Notes: generated by a model not told the origin, from the sequence alone. A stretch of DNA of 59,501 nucleotides from an uncultured Planctomycetota bacterium (GCA_903892515.1 CAITIS010000118.1:1-59501), one strand, 5' to 3'. Shown: positions 7,685-16,484, counted from the stretch's first letter. Numbers and translations: made by a program.

Positions 7685-9066
7685 GATGGGGCCTCCTCGA
7701 TCGGCGTCGAGATGTGCGGCTGGCCGTGGCGCAGGGTCATGATGAAGTTGACTAGCCCCACCCAGGCCGAGGCAATAATGAACAGCCCCAGCAGCGCCCG
7801 CATGACCATGTACGGCGTGATCAGCGGCAGCGAGCGATACACCGTCTCGCCGTTGTACCAGCTGCCGCCCTGGATGAGACCGGCCACCGTCAGCACCACG
7901 AAGAAGCCGACGATGCCGATCATAACCAGCCCGAATTGCAGGCTCACCAGCCGCTGCGACCAGATCTTCTTGCCGCAGACGTCGGGCAGCACGTGCCACA
8001 TCGCCCCCAGCGCCACAAAGCCCGAGAAGCCCAGCACCGCGATGTGAGCGTGGCCAATAACCCAATTGTTGAAGTGCGTCAGCCGCTGCACGCTGGGCAG
8101 CGACTGCACCGGGCCTTGAATGCAGGTGACGAGATAGAACAGCGTGCCGAACAGGACCAGCCTCCCGGCGGGGTCTTTCCATAGCAGGCTGGTCTTGCCG
8201 CGTGCGGTCAGCCAGATGTTCGCCAGCACGGCCCCGACCGGGATGAACATCATCAGCGAATCGACCACGGAGATGGTCTTGAGCCAGTTTGGAATGGGCG
8301 CTTGCAGCAGGTGGTGGCCGCCGATGTGCGTGTACAGCACCACCAGCGCCCAGAAGCCCACCAGCGAGAGCGTGTGCGAGAACAGCGGGGTTTTGGTGAT
8401 GCGCGGCACCACGAAATACGCCGCCCCCACCGCCAGCGGGGTCAGCAGCAGCCCCACGAGATTGTGGCCATAGAACCAGAGATAGATCGAGTCCAGCAGG
8501 CCCGGCATCGCGCCGGTGCTGGGGTGCCACATCACGTTGCCCAGCGGATACACCGCCGAGATCCAGATGGCCGTGCCCACGAAATACCACACCGAGACGT
8601 ACAGGCTGTTCTCGCGGCGATGGGCAATGGTCATGACGATGTTCACGATCAAGGCCAGCAAGGCCAGCATCAGCGTCACGTCGAAGGCCCAGAGGTACTC
8701 GGCATACTCCCGGCCTTGCGTATAGCCCATGGGAAAGCCGATAGGCCCCGACAGCACCGACGCGTTCCACAGCACAAAGCTCACCCACCCCAGCCGCTCG
8801 GACCACAAGCGCGTCTTGAGCAGCGCCGGCACCATGTACATGGCACAGCCAATAAGCATGGAGGTGATGAAGCCGTAGATGACGGTATTGACGTGCGTGG
8901 GCCTGACCCGGCCAAACACGAACACGGCAATGTTCTGGAAGAAGTCCGGCGCCACCAGGTCGATGGCCGAGAAGAGCCCGTAAGTGGCGCCGATGGCAAA
9001 CCAGAACGCCCCGCCGCCCAGGAAGGCCAGGGCTGCACTATTCGTCTTTTTCGTAAAGGCCAGCAT
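7681..9066 (-). CDS. ccoN: cbb3-type cytochrome c oxidase catalytic subunit I
   Basis: 461 residues with about 12 hydrophobic helices. Visible ligands are HVNTVIYGF near the N-terminus (low-spin heme), YGHNLVGL and YTHIGGHHLLQAPIP (CuB histidines and the cbb3 helix VII Tyr region), and HFNNWVIGHAHIAVLGF (heme b and high-spin heme histidines). This is the proton-pumping, O2-reducing subunit. The start at 9066 is two bases below the actA stop and is preceded by GGTGA. Location directly after ACIII genes indicates an ACIII-to-oxidase electron chain at the inner membrane. Confidence 0.92.
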   Translation of the reverse strand: MLAFTKKTNSAALAFLGGGAFWFAIGATYGLFSAIDLVAPDFFQNIAVFVFGRVRPTHVNTVIYGFITSMLIGCAMYMVPALLKTRLWSERLGWVSFVLWNASVLSGPIGFPMGYTQGREYAEYLWAFDVTLMLALLALIVNIVMTIAHRRENSLYVSVWYFVGTAIWISAVYPLGNVMWHPSTGAMPGLLDSIYLWFYGHNLVGLLLTPLAVGAAYFVVPRITKTPLFSHTLSLVGFWALVVLYTHIGGHHLLQAPIPNWLKTISVVDSLMMFIPVGAVLANIWLTARGKTSLLWKDPAGRLVLFGTLFYLVTCIQGPVQSLPSVQRLTHFNNWVIGHAHIAVLGFSGFVALGAMWHVLPDVCGKKIWSQRLVSLQFGLVMIGIVGFFVVLTVAGLIQGGSWYNGETVYRSLPLITPYMVMRALLGLFIIASAWVGLVNFIMTLRHGQPHISTPIEEAPS

Positions 9067-9068
9067 GG

Positions 9069-9620
9069 TCACCTGTGACACGTGAGGCAGTCGTGGCTGA
9101 CGTTGTAGTCGCGATGGCACTGGATGCAAAAGCCCATCTGGAACTTGTGCGCCAGCGTGACGCGGTCCATGGTTTTCACGTCGCCGTGGCAGCGGCTGCA
9201 ATCGATGCCGCGGTTGACATGCACCTGGTGGTTAAAGAAGCATATCTCCGGCAGGTCGTTGACGCGAACCCATTGCACCGGCTGGCCGTGCTCGAAATGG
9301 TCGCGCAGCTTGCGGATCTCCGGGTGCGTGATGATGACCTGGGTGTGACACAACATGCACGTTTCCACCGGCGGAATGCCGGCCCGGGGCGTGTCCGCCA
9401 CGCCGGTGTGGCACATTACGCAACTAAGTTGCTTGTTGGTGGCGTGGACGTGGTGGCTGAACGAGATGGGCTGGGCCGGGCCGACCTGGTCGGGATAGTA
9501 GCGGTAATATCCCCACGCCGCCGCCGCCAGCATCAGCAACGCCGTCACGGCCAGGCTCACCACCCACCGCCGTTGCGACCGCGCCAGCTTGCGGGCCAAC
9601 TCTGGATCGGTCGGCGTCAT
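9069..9620 (-). CDS. actA: Pentaheme cytochrome c, ACIII ActA-like subunit
   Basis: 183 residues: an N-terminal membrane anchor (VVSLAVTALLMLAAAAWGYY), then five CxxCH heme sites in order CVMCH, CMLCH, CSRCH, CIQCH and CLTCH, with extra His residues (FSHHVHA, FNHQVHV) of class III cytochrome type that serve as distal ligands. This matches ActA, the multiheme periplasmic subunit of Alternative Complex III. CGGAGG stands eight bases before the ATG, and the ATG overlaps the upstream stop as ATGA. Confidence 0.87.
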   Translation of the reverse strand: MTPTDPELARKLARSQRRWVVSLAVTALLMLAAAAWGYYRYYPDQVGPAQPISFSHHVHATNKQLSCVMCHTGVADTPRAGIPPVETCMLCHTQVIITHPEIRKLRDHFEHGQPVQWVRVNDLPEICFFNHQVHVNRGIDCSRCHGDVKTMDRVTLAHKFQMGFCIQCHRDYNVSHDCLTCHR

Positions 9621-10789
9621 GGCTTAGCCTCCGATCCCGTAGCACAGTCGCCCCCGGCTGTCGTAGCACAGCCGCCCCCGGCTGTGGGAAACCGCGCGGG
9701 CGAGACGCCCGCGACACGAGCAGCACAGCCGCTACTTGGTCCAAGGAACCGCGCCGCCACCGCCATCGACAGCACCATCGCCGAGATGAACGCCAGCGCC
9801 ATGCCCAGTTCAGCCAGCCCCACCACCGGCCGGCCGCCCACCGTGGGCGTGACTTCCCACCAGCGTTCGATCCACGTCCCAGCCAGCACGTACAGGGACA
9901 CCAGCATCATGGGCAGCCGATGCCACTTCACGCCGCGCCAGATGAGCAGCGCCAGCGGCCCTACGTAAACCGTCGCCAGCAGCACCACGCTGATGAGCTG
10001 CCAGGGCGGGTTCATGCGGACGGTGACGAAGCGGACCTCCTGCGGCAGGTTTTCAAACCAGATGGGCAGGAGCTGGGAGAACATCATGTACGTGGTCAGG
10101 ATGGAGAAGGCCAGGACCAGGTTGCCCATGTCGCGGACGCGCTGGAGTTCGGTCATGCGCCACAACGTCAGCAGCGCCCAGCCCGCCACCGCCGTCAGCA
10201 GGGCCGACATGAAGAAGTACCCGCCAAAGAGCGTGCTGTACCAATGCACGTCCAGCCCCATGACCAAGTCGCCCGCAATCAGCGTAAAGGCCAGGCAGAA
10301 CCACACCACGGCCAGCACGGAACTTACGCCGCCCCCGCCCCGCCGACGGGCGCAAATAAACCACAGCGTCAATACCCACAGCACGGCCAGGCTCGCCAGG
10401 TCGCGGATGAAGATGAAGTTGGGATCCAGCCAGAAGCCCAGGCCCTGCCGGGCCGGATCGCTCCACGTTGCCCACTGCGGCCAGCAGCGCCACAGTACCG
10501 CCAAAGTCGCCAGCGAGACCGGGCCAAAGCCAACCGCCGCCATGGCCGTGGGCGCGTACGGGCCGGTCCAGCGCCCGCGTGCCAGCGTCACGATGGCCGG
10601 CCACAGCGCCATGCCTGCCGCCAGCGGGCAGAAGTAGATGAAGTTGATGAGCACTGCCCGCCACGCCCGCGGCGCGTCCGCCGGCAGGGCGTAAGACCAC
10701 GCCGCCAGCCCCGCCGCCAGCAGCACTGCCCACAGCCACCACCGCCGCATGAGCCCAGGAAGGATCGCCATGTTCTCACTGGATGACAT
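9617..10789 (-). CDS. actF: ACIII membrane subunit ActF
   Basis: 390 residues with about ten hydrophobic helices, including YFCPLAAGMALWPAIVTLARG and FGGYFFMSALLTAVAGWALL, characteristic of the quinol:cytochrome c oxidoreductase ActF subunit. The start at 10789 is preferred because GGAGGA precedes it by about six bases; it overlaps the end of the upstream gene by 14 bases. The last 35 or so residues (from about SSGCAARVAGVSPARF) are encoded by palindromic repeats of families B and D (9639-9735) and look like an added tail, not native ActF sequence. Confidence 0.85.
   Translation of the reverse strand: MSSSENMAILPGLMRRWWLWAVLLAAGLAAWSYALPADAPRAWRAVLINFIYFCPLAAGMALWPAIVTLARGRWTGPYAPTAMAAVGFGPVSLATLAVLWRCWPQWATWSDPARQGLGFWLDPNFIFIRDLASLAVLWVLTLWFICARRRGGGGVSSVLAVVWFCLAFTLIAGDLVMGLDVHWYSTLFGGYFFMSALLTAVAGWALLTLWRMTELQRVRDMGNLVLAFSILTTYMMFSQLLPIWFENLPQEVRFVTVRMNPPWQLISVVLLATVYVGPLALLIWRGVKWHRLPMMLVSLYVLAGTWIERWWEVTPTVGGRPVVGLAELGMALAFISAMVLSMAVAARFLGPSSGCAARVAGVSPARFPTAGGGCATTAGGDCATGSEAKP
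9639..9735. repeat. Repeat cluster inside the 3' end of actF
   Basis: Two family B palindromes (GTAGCACAGTCGCCCCCGGC and GTAGCACAGCCGCCCCCGGC) and a family D half (CGGGCGAGACGCCCGCGACA) lie in tandem. Read in the actF frame they encode ARVAGVSPARFPTAGGGCAT and then TAGGDCAT. The translation continues through them to a stop shared with the actA start. Confidence 0.8.
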
Positions 10790-12644
10790 GGAGTTCCTCC
10801 GGCTGCGTGCCTTCCAGCAGCGTTCTGGCCGGTTCCGTCTGGCCGGGCAAGGCGGGAATGAACAGCCCGAAGTGGTCGTGGCTGAAGCGGCGATCGTACA
10901 TGGCTGGGACGCGCCGGCTGTGGCCCAGGTGGCAATGCACCAGCAGCCCGACGAAGTTGGCAATCGCCCCGATCAGGATCAGGCCCTCAAAGCCGATGAT
11001 GCAATATGGCACGATGGAGACGGGCATCTTTCCGCCCACGATCAGCCCGTTGACCAGGGCGGTGCCGATCGCCAGCGCAAAGCCGCTGACCACGCCGACC
11101 AGTGCCCCCAGCAGCGTCCAATACCGCACCGGGCTGGGGCGATAGAGCGGCTCCATGGGCGGCAGCCGCGAGGGCGAGAAGGTGTCGTACGGCATGCCGG
11201 CATCGATGGCGGCCTTGACACCCGCGAGCATTTTGGCCGGGTCGGTAAAGATCGCCAGCACGCCCGACTTGGCTTGCCGCACGTCCGTCAATCGGCCGGC
11301 GGTGGACATCTCGACCGACTCGGTGCGTTCCTCGGTGACCAGGTCCTTCACGTCGGCCGTGGGCACCGCCGGCAGCACCTTGGAAAAGCCCAGGAACCAG
11401 AACAGGAAGAACGTGAACGCCCCGGCCGTGATGCTGTACTCCGGCCAGCGCGGCGCGTACGACCGCCAGTTGTGCGGCATGAAATCGTGCGCCGTCGAAC
11501 CGATGATAATCACGTACCGCTCGGCAAACATACCGATTACGACCAGAGCGCCAATCGTCACCAGCATCGGGATGCTGCGGCGAATCCGCTTGGACAGGAA
11601 CAGCAGCGGCGCTGCCACGTTCAGCACGAACAGGCTCCAGTAGCCGATGGCCAAAAAGCCCGTCGCCCGCCAGGCCGCAAATTGCCGCTCGAACACGTCC
11701 TGGCTGTACCAGGACATGAAGGGTTCCAGCATGTACGCGTAACCGACAATCATGCCCGTCACGATCATGGTCTTGGCCACCGAGGCGAAGTGGTCGATGG
11801 TGATCAGCCGCTCTAAGTGCAGCAGCTTGCGCAGCGGGATCAGCAGCACCAGCACCATAGCCAGGCCCGAGTGAATGGCCCCGGCCACGAAGTACGGGGC
11901 GAAGATGGTCGTGTGCCAGCCCGGCAGCAGGCTCATGGCGAAATCCCAACTCACCACCGAGTGCACCGACACCACCAGCGGCGTGGCCAGGGCGGCGAAG
12001 TACAGGTACCCGCGGCCATAATTGCGCCACTGGCTGCCGCTGCCGTGCCAGCCCAGCGCCAGCCGGCGGTACAACCGGGTGCGCGGGTGATCGGGGCCCA
12101 AGCGGGCGTAGTATTCGTCGCGCACCGCGGCCACGTCGGGCAGCATGCCCACGTAAAAGAACAGCACGCTCACCACGAAATACGTGCTGATAGCGATGAC
12201 GTCCCACACCAGCGGGCTGATGAAGTTGGGCCAGATCTGCCGCTGCGAGGGATACGGAATGATGAAGTAAAAGACCCACAGCCGCCCAAGGTGGATCAGC
12301 GGAAAAAGACCGGCAGTGGCGATGGCGATGATCGTCATGGCCTCGGCGGAGCGCGACACGGCCGCCCGCCACTTGGCCCGCACCAGATGCAGAATGGCCG
12401 ATATGAGCGTGCCGGAGTGGGCGATTCCGACCCAGAAGACGAAGTTGGTGATGTACGTCGCCCAGCCAACGGGGTGGTTGATGCCGGCCACACCCATGCC
12501 CATGCGGACCTGGTACACCCACACGGCCAGGGCGTAGGCGATGCCCACGCCCAGCAGCAGCATCACGGCGCGGTACAGCTTGCCCGCCGGTTCGAGGGCT
12601 TGCAGGATATCGCCGTCGATCTGGCTGTAGGTCGGTTCGCTCAC
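10776..12644 (-). CDS. actC: Fused ACIII subunits ActC (NrfD-like) and ActD
   Basis: 622 residues. Residues 1 to about 440 form an NrfD-like membrane domain: GINHPVGWATYITNFVFWVG, HSGTLISAILHLV and about ten helices, the quinol-binding ActC subunit. The rest begins at GVLAIFTDPAKMLAGVKAAI and continues through a two-helix segment (YWTLLGALVGVVSGFALAIG, CIIGFEGLILIGAIANFVGL) to PAMYDRRFSHDHFGLFI, the pattern of ActD (DUF3341). ActC and ActD are normally two adjacent genes; a charged linker (TEERTESVEMSTAG) joins them here. The ATG overlaps the actB stop by four bases. Confidence 0.88.
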   Translation of the reverse strand: MSEPTYSQIDGDILQALEPAGKLYRAVMLLLGVGIAYALAVWVYQVRMGMGVAGINHPVGWATYITNFVFWVGIAHSGTLISAILHLVRAKWRAAVSRSAEAMTIIAIATAGLFPLIHLGRLWVFYFIIPYPSQRQIWPNFISPLVWDVIAISTYFVVSVLFFYVGMLPDVAAVRDEYYARLGPDHPRTRLYRRLALGWHGSGSQWRNYGRGYLYFAALATPLVVSVHSVVSWDFAMSLLPGWHTTIFAPYFVAGAIHSGLAMVLVLLIPLRKLLHLERLITIDHFASVAKTMIVTGMIVGYAYMLEPFMSWYSQDVFERQFAAWRATGFLAIGYWSLFVLNVAAPLLFLSKRIRRSIPMLVTIGALVVIGMFAERYVIIIGSTAHDFMPHNWRSYAPRWPEYSITAGAFTFFLFWFLGFSKVLPAVPTADVKDLVTEERTESVEMSTAGRLTDVRQAKSGVLAIFTDPAKMLAGVKAAIDAGMPYDTFSPSRLPPMEPLYRPSPVRYWTLLGALVGVVSGFALAIGTALVNGLIVGGKMPVSIVPYCIIGFEGLILIGAIANFVGLLVHCHLGHSRRVPAMYDRRFSHDHFGLFIPALPGQTEPARTLLEGTQPEELHVIQ

Positions 12645-15600
12645 GCCTTGTCCCCGGTGGGCGGTGGGATAATGACCTTACGCAGGTACGTGACGGCCGG
12701 CTTGGTGTTGAGGTCGCCCAGCACCTGGTAGCGCCGCACGTCATTACGCGTTAACTTCGACACGGCCGAGTTTGGGTCCAGCAGGTCGCCGAAGGTGTAC
12801 ACGCCGGCTGGGCAGGTCTGCACGCAGGCGGGGGCGACCTCGCCGTCGCGCACCGCCCTGCCTTCCAGCTTGGCCTGCCGCTCGACGCGGTGGATCCGCT
12901 GGATGCAGAAGGTGCATTTCTCCATGACGCCGCGGCAGCGAACCGAAACGTCGGGGTTGAGCTGCCAGTCCAAAGGCGGCTGCCATGACGCGTCGAACCA
13001 GTTGAACCGCCGCACTTTGTATGGACAGTTGTTGGAGCAATACCGCGTGCCGATGCAGCGGTTGTACACCTGGGCGTTGAGGCCCTCTTCGTTATGCACG
13101 GCTGCAAAGACCGGGCACACCGGCTCGCACGGCGCGGCATCGCACTGCTGGCAGGGCAAGGGCAGGAAGCCCACGCGCGGGAGCGGCGCGTGGCCGCTGG
13201 ACGCCGCGGCCACGGCACCCGGCGGGAACTCCACGCGCGGCAGTTCCTGTAGGGTGGGTCGAGAAGCGGGGCGAAGAGCCCGACCAGATTCAGACAGCCC
13301 AGCTCCCGGTGCGCCCGTGGTGGGACTCGCAGACGACGCTCGGCCCACCCTACCGGAATCATCCGCTGCCACAGCCGAGGGCGGCTGTGCTACGGGTTCG
13401 TCGCGCCGATACGGCACGACCTTGAGCCACGCCATCTCGCGGCCGTCGGCGCAATTCACCGCCCCCATCACCGCGATGTTGTTCTCGGCGTAGCACGCGG
13501 CCACGCACGCCCCGCAGCCAATGCACTTATTCAGGTCCACCACCATCGCCCAGCGGTGCAGCTTGTAGTTGCGCTTAGGATACAGGTCGCGCTTGGCGTC
13601 GTAGCCTTCGGGCAGCGGCAGGCGAATCTCCTCGGGCTCTTTTCGCGACTGCACCGCGCCAAGCTCATCCCATTGCAGCAGCTTGCGGCCAAATTGCTCC
13701 TGCGTCGGGGCCGTGGCGATCCACTGGCTGCGTTGGCCCATCTTGCGCACGGCCACGCGGCCAAAGCCGCCTTCGGGCCGGCCGCCCATCAGCAGGGCAA
13801 AACCGTTGGCCCCGCGCCGGGCGGTGGTCATGCCCACGGCGGTGTGCCCCTGCCCCAGCATGACCGCGACGCAGTCGGGGTGGACCTGGCTGGTCAGGCG
13901 GACGGGCAGCTCGAGCTGGCCGCCGGGGCCTTGCAGTTCCAGCACGTCGAAGTCGCGCACGCCCAGCTGCCGCGCCCGCTGCGGGTGAATGTCGATCCAA
14001 TTGCCCCAGACGATCTGGCTGATGGGATCAGGAATCTCCTGAATCCAGCCACGATTGGCCACCCGGCCATCGTGCAACAGGCTGTTGGCGTACAGCCACA
14101 ATTCCGGCCCATCGACCGGCGCGCTGGCTGGGGCTGTGGTCGGCTCGGCGGAGATGCGGAAATCCAGCGACGTGGCCACCAGCTTGACCGGCGGAGTGGA
14201 TGAGCCCGTCGGAGCAACCAGCCCGCCGGCGCGCAGGCTGTCCTGCCAGAATTGCTCAGCGTCCGCGCCGGCCTTGTGGCCCAATTCATCCCAGCGATTC
14301 CGCAGCCAGTCGTGAAAGTTGCCGGCTGGCTTGTTGGTCTTGCGCAGCGGCAGCGGCTTATCCGCCGCCTGGGCCAGAGCCAGCAAGGCATCACCCGTCA
14401 GCCATGTGTCATGCAGCCGCGACATGGTCGGCTGGACCAGCGCGTTGAAGTCCTCGTACGGTTCGTAGTCGCCCCAGGCCTCCAGCGGCGAATCCACCGG
14501 CAGCACCCAGTCGGCGATCTCGCTGGTCTCGTTGGCGTCGCAGCCCAGGTAGATGATCTTGTCGGCGCGGCGCAGTTCGTGCCGGCAGCTCGGCCAGGTG
14601 TACACGGGGTTGCAGTTGGCGATGACCAGCACGTCCGAAGAGATGATGCGGGTCAGCACGCTTTGGAAGTTTTCGCGCGAGGCCGTGCGGCTGATCGCGT
14701 GGGGATGCGCGAAATCGACCGTCTGGCCGATCCGGCCGCAGGCGTAGTTCAGCAGCCCCGCCGCCATGGCCGTATGGCGACTGCACCGGCCCGAGGCCGC
14801 CACCGGACCGGCCAGCGCTACCGACGCCTTGGCGGTGGCAAAGGTCCGCGCCAGTTCGTCGATCCGCTTCTGATCCAGCCCCTCGGGCATGGGCAACTTC
14901 TCGCACGCCGATTCCAGGGAGGGAGCCAGCAGCGCGATGTCATTCTTCGTGAGCTTCTGCCGCAACAGGCTCCGCAGCAGGGCCACGGCCACGCACAAGT
15001 CCTCACCGCTGCGGGTCAGGATGAACTCGTCGGCGCAGCTGGCCGTCTGCGACAGCCGCGGGCCCACGTACGTGACCCAGCCGGTCGGGCCACTGCCCAG
15101 GCTCCGCATCCGGCCATACGCCCGGCCAAACTCCACCGGCGACAGCCAGCTTTCCAGGAAGTCGGCCCCAAAGCTGATGACGCACTCGCACTCCTCCAGC
15201 CGGTAGTGCGGCACGACCGGCTGACCAAAGAGCTGCTGATGGGCCTCGCGCAGCGGCTGGTAATTGAACGCTTCGTGAAAGACCAGCCGGTCAGAGTTGA
15301 AGGCGGCCAAAAAGGCCTGCATCACTTCGGCCAGCGCGCCGGTTTCCAAGCCCGAAATCACCGTCACACGACCTTTGACCGACTTGAGCACCAAGCCGAT
15401 TTCCGCCATGGCCTTGGCCCAGCCCAGCGTCTCGGCCTTGGCCGGTCCTTCGGGCTGGGTGTAGCGGCGAACCTGCGTAAGCCGCTGGGGATCGTATAGT
15501 CTCTGCAAGGCCGACTGCCCGCGCGGGCAGAGTGCCCCAGCGTTGATGGGCCACTGCGGATTGCCCTCGCACTTGATCACCCGGCCATTGGCGTGCGTGA

Positions 15601-15793
15601 CATGCATGCCGCAGCCGGCGGGGCATTCCCGACAAGTCGTCACGTAGGTGTTGGGCACCTCGGGCCGATTGTCCTGGCTGAAATGCGTGGGCGCGACCAG
15701 ATGGGTGTAGTCCTTGGTGCCAACGCCGACAGCCAGGGCCACGCTGCCCCCGGCGGCAAGCTGTAAGAACGTCCGTCGCGTTATATCTGGCAT
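12641..15793 (-). CDS. actB: ACIII iron-sulfur/molybdopterin-like subunit ActB
   Basis: 1050 residues. MPDITRRTFLQLAAGG is a Tat-type signal. The N-terminal molybdopterin-oxidoreductase-like domain keeps CxxCxxxC (Cys54, 57, 61) and a fourth Cys at 89 in ALCPRG. From about residue 750 a four-cluster ferredoxin domain follows: NKCIGCGACVAACY, CQQCDAAPCEPVCP, CIGTRYCSNNCPY, CTFCIQR and CVQTCPAGV. It passes electrons from quinol to the hemes of ActA and ActE. An insertion of about 70 residues between PYRRDEP and FLPLPCQQC is built of palindromic repeats (13249-13393). Start at 15793; first gene of the operon. Confidence 0.9.
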   Translation of the reverse strand: MPDITRRTFLQLAAGGSVALAVGVGTKDYTHLVAPTHFSQDNRPEVPNTYVTTCRECPAGCGMHVTHANGRVIKCEGNPQWPINAGALCPRGQSALQRLYDPQRLTQVRRYTQPEGPAKAETLGWAKAMAEIGLVLKSVKGRVTVISGLETGALAEVMQAFLAAFNSDRLVFHEAFNYQPLREAHQQLFGQPVVPHYRLEECECVISFGADFLESWLSPVEFGRAYGRMRSLGSGPTGWVTYVGPRLSQTASCADEFILTRSGEDLCVAVALLRSLLRQKLTKNDIALLAPSLESACEKLPMPEGLDQKRIDELARTFATAKASVALAGPVAASGRCSRHTAMAAGLLNYACGRIGQTVDFAHPHAISRTASRENFQSVLTRIISSDVLVIANCNPVYTWPSCRHELRRADKIIYLGCDANETSEIADWVLPVDSPLEAWGDYEPYEDFNALVQPTMSRLHDTWLTGDALLALAQAADKPLPLRKTNKPAGNFHDWLRNRWDELGHKAGADAEQFWQDSLRAGGLVAPTGSSTPPVKLVATSLDFRISAEPTTAPASAPVDGPELWLYANSLLHDGRVANRGWIQEIPDPISQIVWGNWIDIHPQRARQLGVRDFDVLELQGPGGQLELPVRLTSQVHPDCVAVMLGQGHTAVGMTTARRGANGFALLMGGRPEGGFGRVAVRKMGQRSQWIATAPTQEQFGRKLLQWDELGAVQSRKEPEEIRLPLPEGYDAKRDLYPKRNYKLHRWAMVVDLNKCIGCGACVAACYAENNIAVMGAVNCADGREMAWLKVVPYRRDEPVAQPPSAVAADDSGRVGRASSASPTTGAPGAGLSESGRALRPASRPTLQELPRVEFPPGAVAAASSGHAPLPRVGFLPLPCQQCDAAPCEPVCPVFAAVHNEEGLNAQVYNRCIGTRYCSNNCPYKVRRFNWFDASWQPPLDWQLNPDVSVRCRGVMEKCTFCIQRIHRVERQAKLEGRAVRDGEVAPACVQTCPAGVYTFGDLLDPNSAVSKLTRNDVRRYQVLGDLNTKPAVTYLRKVIIPPPTGDKA
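13249..13393. repeat. In-frame palindromic repeat insertion in actB
   Basis: 13249-13354 is a family C inverted repeat (GTAGGGTGGGTCGAG at one end, CTCGGCCCACCCTACC at the other) and 13369-13393 is a family B palindrome. Both are translated in frame, giving VAQPPSAVAADD and a Ser/Ala/Arg-rich stretch, inside the ferredoxin domain of ActB between two Fe-S cluster motifs. Related copies lie between genes at 16794-16829 and 54466-54520. Confidence 0.85.
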
Positions 15794-16068
15794 AGAAAAG
15801 GACCTATCGCCCGCTCCAGACGCAGCGCGGGATGCACAGGCCATGTTAGTCGCGACGTGATAAGGCTTTCCACCGGAATTGTGTTGATCCGCGCCGGCCG
15901 GGCCGGGGCTTCCCTTAGTAACTATCTCATTCAAAAGCTGATTCACCGCAGAGACCGCAAAGCCCGCGAAGCTGAAATGTTTCAAAGAAGCTTCTCTCCG
16001 CGCTCTTCGCGGCCTGGGTGGTGAGTTGTGACATCGTTCTTTCGCCATGAATCTGATTTCAATTCTCC
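15794..16068. other. Divergent intergenic region between actB and the PadR gene
   Basis: No gene. 15943-16024 holds a long imperfect inverted repeat (arms TCACCGCAGAGACCGCAAAG and the near complement ending GCGGCCTGGGTGGTGA), a module similar in type to 644-735. No clear actB promoter can be picked out. Confidence 0.5.
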
Positions 16069-16101
16069 TTGAAAGCATCGGCTACCGATGTATAATACAT
16101 A
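16069..16101 (+). promoter_or_regulatory. padR promoter with overlapping PadR-type operator
   Basis: TTGAAA (16069-16074) and TATAAT (16091-16096) are 16 bases apart, a near-consensus sigma-70 promoter. The -10 lies inside the palindrome ATGTATAATACAT (16088-16100), which has the ATGT...ACAT half-sites of PadR operators. Binding there would block the promoter, so autorepression is likely (inference). Confidence 0.75.
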
Positions 16102-16133
16102 GGCAGACAAGGCAACAGGGTAAGGAGCTCGAC

Positions 16134-16484
16134 ATGGACTTCTCGCAGGATCTGGTCAAGGGCAGCATCGTTCCGATCATTCTCTCATTGTTGCGCGACC
16201 GGGCCATGTATGGCTACGAGATCGTCAAGGTGGTCAACGCCCGGACCAACGGGGTGTTCGAGTGGCGCGAGGGCACGCTGTACCCCACGCTGCACCGGCT
16301 GGAGCACGAGGGCTTCATCCGCGCGTACTGGCAGGAGGCAGCCAGCGGCCTAAACGCCGGGCGGAAGCGGAAGTATTACGCCGTCACCCGCAAAGGCCTG
16401 GCCGAACTGACCCGCCGCGCCCAGGAGTGGCAGGCCTTCTCCTCAGCCGTCAGCGCCATCGTGCTGAGCGACGGCGGGCGATGA
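16134..16484 (+). CDS. PadR-family transcriptional regulator
   Basis: 116 residues with the PadR winged-helix signature: MYGYEIVKVV, EWREGTLYPTLHRLEHEGFI, and YYAVTRKGLAEL. AAGGAG precedes the ATG at 16134 by about eight bases, which excludes the longer upstream frame that would start before the promoter. Such short PadR proteins usually pair with a membrane protein carrying a permease prefix domain, as here at 16861. The gene diverges from the ACIII operon; whether it also controls that operon is unknown. Confidence 0.9.
   Translation: MDFSQDLVKGSIVPIILSLLRDRAMYGYEIVKVVNARTNGVFEWREGTLYPTLHRLEHEGFIRAYWQEAASGLNAGRKRKYYAVTRKGLAELTRRAQEWQAFSSAVSAIVLSDGGR

Noticed and set aside
7687..8806. Upstream extension of the ccoO frame through ccoN
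   Set aside because: The extension is out-of-frame ccoN sequence. The real start is the ATG at 7684 in the ATGA overlap.
10987..12744. 585-codon minus-strand frame overlapping actCD
   Set aside because: Wrong-frame shadow with Arg/Ala/Gly-rich low-complexity sequence; the actCD frame has NrfD and ActD motifs.
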